Shown: in pieces, positions 61,088 through 64,000 of the stretch | Numbering within the stretch: the stretch's first letter is position 1 | How the letters are laid out: the number at the start of each line of letters is the position of its first letter | DNA from: Tillandsia leiboldiana | Taxonomy: Eukaryota; Streptophyta; Magnoliopsida; Poales; Bromeliaceae | Direction: 5' to 3' | NCBI GenBank assembly: GCA_029204045.2 | Contig: JAQNDB010000124.1 | Span: forward strand, 62,001 to 126,000 | Length of the DNA: 64,000 nt | Position numbers and translations under genes: made by a program | Notes under the pieces: generated by a model | Databases searched by the model: none | What the model saw: the letters and a program-made list of their open reading frames with translations, nothing else | What the model was told of the DNA's origin: nothing

Positions 61088-62520
61088 GAATGTTCACCAT
61101 CCATGGTGGTAGTGTTAATCACTCCACCTCCTGTTGATGAGAAGGGGCGGGAAGAATATGCAAGGTTTGGCCTCTTTCCTTCTCCCATGTGATTTACATA
61201 ATAAATTTAGTAGTTAATATCTGCAGTTTGATTTCCTTATAGATATTTCATAGCAAAAATTTGAAATGATAAACTTAATCCTGTAACACATTTGGATAAA
61301 TTTTGCTAAAACGTAAACACAAAATGAAAATGGTGGGTTCTTGAAATAGCAATGCATATGTTTTGAGCTGGACTTTCTAAGTCCTGATGTGTAGCTTACG
61401 TTCTTTCACTTTTTATTCCTTGATTACATCAATTAAGCCCTACTTCCTTCTTTATACAAACTGCTAGCCACGTTGTGATCTCATATTTGAGTAGAGATTT
61501 TAGGGCTCTTTTATTTTCAACAACAAAAAAAGGATTTTCTGGATTTGGGCATTTTGCCCAGCACAGCCTATTTATGTTATGGTTATCTGCGGATTCTGCA
61601 CTTAATGGATAAGCTATAAACTTGAATGCCAACTAGTGTAGTCAAAAACGCTGCTTAGGTGCCTACAGGTTCTACCTATTTAATTTTTTTCTAGCTAGTG
61701 AAGCTTGGAATTGTCGACCTAGGTGCATGGAAGGTCAGTGCAATTGCTACTAAGCGCACCCTGATTATATTAGGTTTTAATGAAGAAAAAGGCTTCAGCG
61801 TGAGGGGTAAGAGATTTATAATACATCACTTTATATGATAAACACCGATCACTTTTCCAATTAGTTGGAGACTATCCTCTTGTTTAGTGTCAAAATACTT
61901 TCTTGCTGGCACTCGCCACTTTACCGTCAATGGCCCTCAAGCGATCCTTTCTTGGTTTCTTCTTAATTCTTTTCAGTTTCATGTTTTTTTTTAAAAAAAA
62001 AATTTCTTCCATTTTTTCTGTTTCTTGCGAATTTTGCTAACAAACAGCATTGCACTCCTTTCATTTTATTCGAGTGTAAGCCTTTTGAGTGAGTATCATA
62101 GTCCCAAGTGTTAAACTAGCTACTTTGGACAAAGTAAGACGGTAATGTCAATAACTAAATAGCTGTAATTTTTTTGTTCTCCTTGTTATATGTATGATCT
62201 CTTCTCTTCCAACATTATAATTTAATTGGAAAAAACTAGTAGACAATGCTCGGTCAAATTCACTTATACTTTTGAACATCTCTTTTAAGTAGGTACCTAA
62301 TATTTTGTTGTAATTACTCAGCTTCTGAAGTAAGCCTTTTTTTTTCTTGTTCAAGAGCTGCATATGGCGAGAAGGTAAGGAAAGGCCCAGAGAGAACAAA
62401 TGAGATTACTGGTATTTATGCAAGGCAGTGTGTTGAGCTAGCCAAAGAAATGCATATTCCATTCATTGATATCTGGTCAAAAATGCAAGAAACTAAAGGA
62501 TGGCAGAAACTTTTCTTGAG
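61088..62520 (+). CDS. GDSL esterase/lipase, two later exons (partial gene)
   Basis: Exon 61088-61164 reads ECSPSMVVVLITPPPVDEKG then REEYA, and exon 62356-62520 reads YGEKVRKGPERTNEITGIY, ARQCVELAKEMHIPFIDIWS and KMQETKGWQKLFL. They join in frame across the intron (GCAAG + AGCTGC, making R) and have normal acceptor and donor sites. They match the middle-to-late part of the At5g62930-like family (PPPVDE, ERTNE, WSKMQE). The exon with the catalytic Asp/His (DGLHLTPEGN) was not found before 64000; the GGYNTRW and GANDAA exons are not found upstream. There are no stops, so this may be a live gene extending beyond the window, or a fragment. Confidence 0.82.
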
Positions 62521-64000
62521 GTAAGTCATATGTTTGAGCTCCTTTGTTCATTTTGACTGTCATTTCTTATTATGTCTAGTTCTGTCTTTGTGCCTTTGAT
62601 GCTTAATGTCCATAGGTAGTCTAAGAGAAGATTACTTGGCACCTAAATCTGTTTTTTCTTGTTTATAATGTATGGCCACTCCCATTTTTAAGTTTTGTAC
62701 TGCATAACCAAATTGTATTTTCTATGATCAATTATTTGGATTGTCGATCCACCTTTCGGTAAAGAACCATCAAATTCCATCCTGGGGCGGCTTTGGTTTG
62801 ATGCCTAAACATAAATCCCATTTCAATGATCTAAGCGCAAACTCATAATAAGGTTAATTTTGCATGTTGTTATTTTTTTTTGCAGAAAGACTCCATTTTG
62901 CAATTCCTTTCTATTTCCTGCGATACCATATTTGATCAAATCTATTTCTTGCTTCTTGGAATACTAAAGATTGGTTATTCGTTTCCACAATTTGATGCTT
63001 AATGAGTTCACCTAAGGCCCGACTAATTTTTATTTTTCGATTTAACTGAATTTGTGCAACAAAACCCTTAGTGCTATATGTTGCACAGACACATTCAGGA
63101 TAGGGATATGACAACATAAATTGGATAAGGCTATATAGTGACTTTTTAACCTTAGCATAAGTCAAGTAGGGGATATGATAATCAATTTTTTTTTTTAATA
63201 TTTGTCATTCATAATGACAAATACATGTTGCAAACAGTTTAGATGATTGCATAACATAAAGCAATGTACTCAGCAAATTGTGTAATGATATAAAAATACA
63301 GTTGAGCATTGTCCATCAAAGTAAAGAAATAATTGCGCCAAGCGTTAATCGTCAGTATTACCAACTGTGAATTCTTGATGCAAGTATCTTCCAAATGCAT
63401 AAATGAGTTAAACTGATATAACAGGCTTTTTTGGATCCTAGCCCCTTACGAATGATGTCATCCCAAATTACACCCGAAAGTAACTCACCTGTATCTAGCA
63501 AGTATCTCTAGGCCATCCTTCAATTATCCCTTTAGTATCCGGGAAAATTTCTAAATTTTTAATTTGCCTGCATACTTTCCTATGAAATATCAAGTTGTAT
63601 GCACATACCACACAAGTAGCTAGTATTGGCATCAAATTCATATCTGATATGGACATCACCAGCTAAAATGAATTATGAGTGCATTACATTGGTACTTTAC
63701 ATGTTTAATAAACGAAACAAAATAAAGCTTATTTACTCTCGGTAAAGTTGTAATGTGATTTTTTGCTTTTTGATGTTTGATACATATTTGGTAAAATTCG
63801 ATGTCACTTTTTGGTGATCACAACACAAAATATGATTATGACAGAAGTATCTTACTATGTGTGTTGTTTTAAGAGCTTAAACCAAACCAGAATCATTGTA
63901 AACAAGTATATGTTTTTAAGATCTCGTAGGTTTTGATGGTTACAAGTTGGCAAATTTTTACAAAACTGCTTTTAATAGGAATGATGTATAACTTCTACAA
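62521..64000 (+). other. Probable intron or flank after the GDSL exon
   Basis: After the FLR/GTAAGT donor no further GDSL exon is visible to the end of the window. A ~45-bp stretch at 62895-62943 is shared with 29.68 kb. Confidence 0.45.

Overview
This window looks like transposon-rich nuclear DNA of a flowering plant, probably a monocot. The evidence is GT-AG introns, a GC-rich universal stress protein gene beside AT-rich intergenic DNA, a long solo LTR of Del/Tekay type, a TRIM element, hAT-like and Helitron-like ends, and relics of plant housekeeping genes. A non-grass monocot such as pineapple is only a guess. I saw no bacterial-type operon, CRISPR array, tRNA or rRNA gene. Almost all open reading frames are short and accidental. 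The recognisable coding material is mostly fragments.

Layout. 1-2.5 kb: a repeat remnant cut by the window edge, then two tandem relics of the SMC5 hinge region, each followed by a minus-strand Helitron-like 3' end. 3.4-12.4 kb: segment copy A, carrying a mitochondrial-type HSP70 fragment and leading into a broken HOS1 pseudogene (exons 1-7). 12.9-17.9 kb: a mosaic of AT-rich DNA and GGCCCG-rich islands. 17.9-19.1 kb: the last three exons of a tomosyn/SRO77-like R-SNARE protein. 21.7-28.7 kb: segment copy B, with a private hAT-type insertion. 28.7-29.6 kb: foreign-looking DNA, possibly mitochondrial. 29.8-31.3 kb: a degenerate ~110-bp minisatellite. 31.9-36.4 kb: a 4.4-kb solo LTR with a 5-bp target duplication. 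39.0 kb: exon 1 of a GDSL esterase. 41.4-42.7 kb: LTR-retrotransposon pieces, including a gag-like reading frame interrupted by a complete TRIM with identical LTRs. 42.9-43.6 kb: an unrecognised minus-strand gene fragment. 44.5-49.8 kb: a second AT/GC mosaic ending in a GGGCC tract. 50.0-50.8 kb: a universal stress protein gene with an apparent frameshift. 51.8-52.4 kb: a MAEA/GID9-like relic with a duplicated exon. 53.1-60.5 kb: segment copy C, cut off inside the HOS1 RING exon. 61.1-62.5 kb: two later exons of a GDSL esterase.

The main story is a segment present three times (A, B, C) at very high similarity, with a fourth diverged remnant at the left edge. Each copy is truncated at a different point towards HOS1, and each has its own insertions or deletions. 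Together with fragments of at least six unrelated genes, the window reads as a graveyard of duplicated or captured gene pieces. No pathway is encoded. The best candidates for a functional product are the universal stress protein and, if exons lie outside the window, the GDSL esterase. I did not find a convincing new molecular system; the interest is in the record of duplication and transposition.
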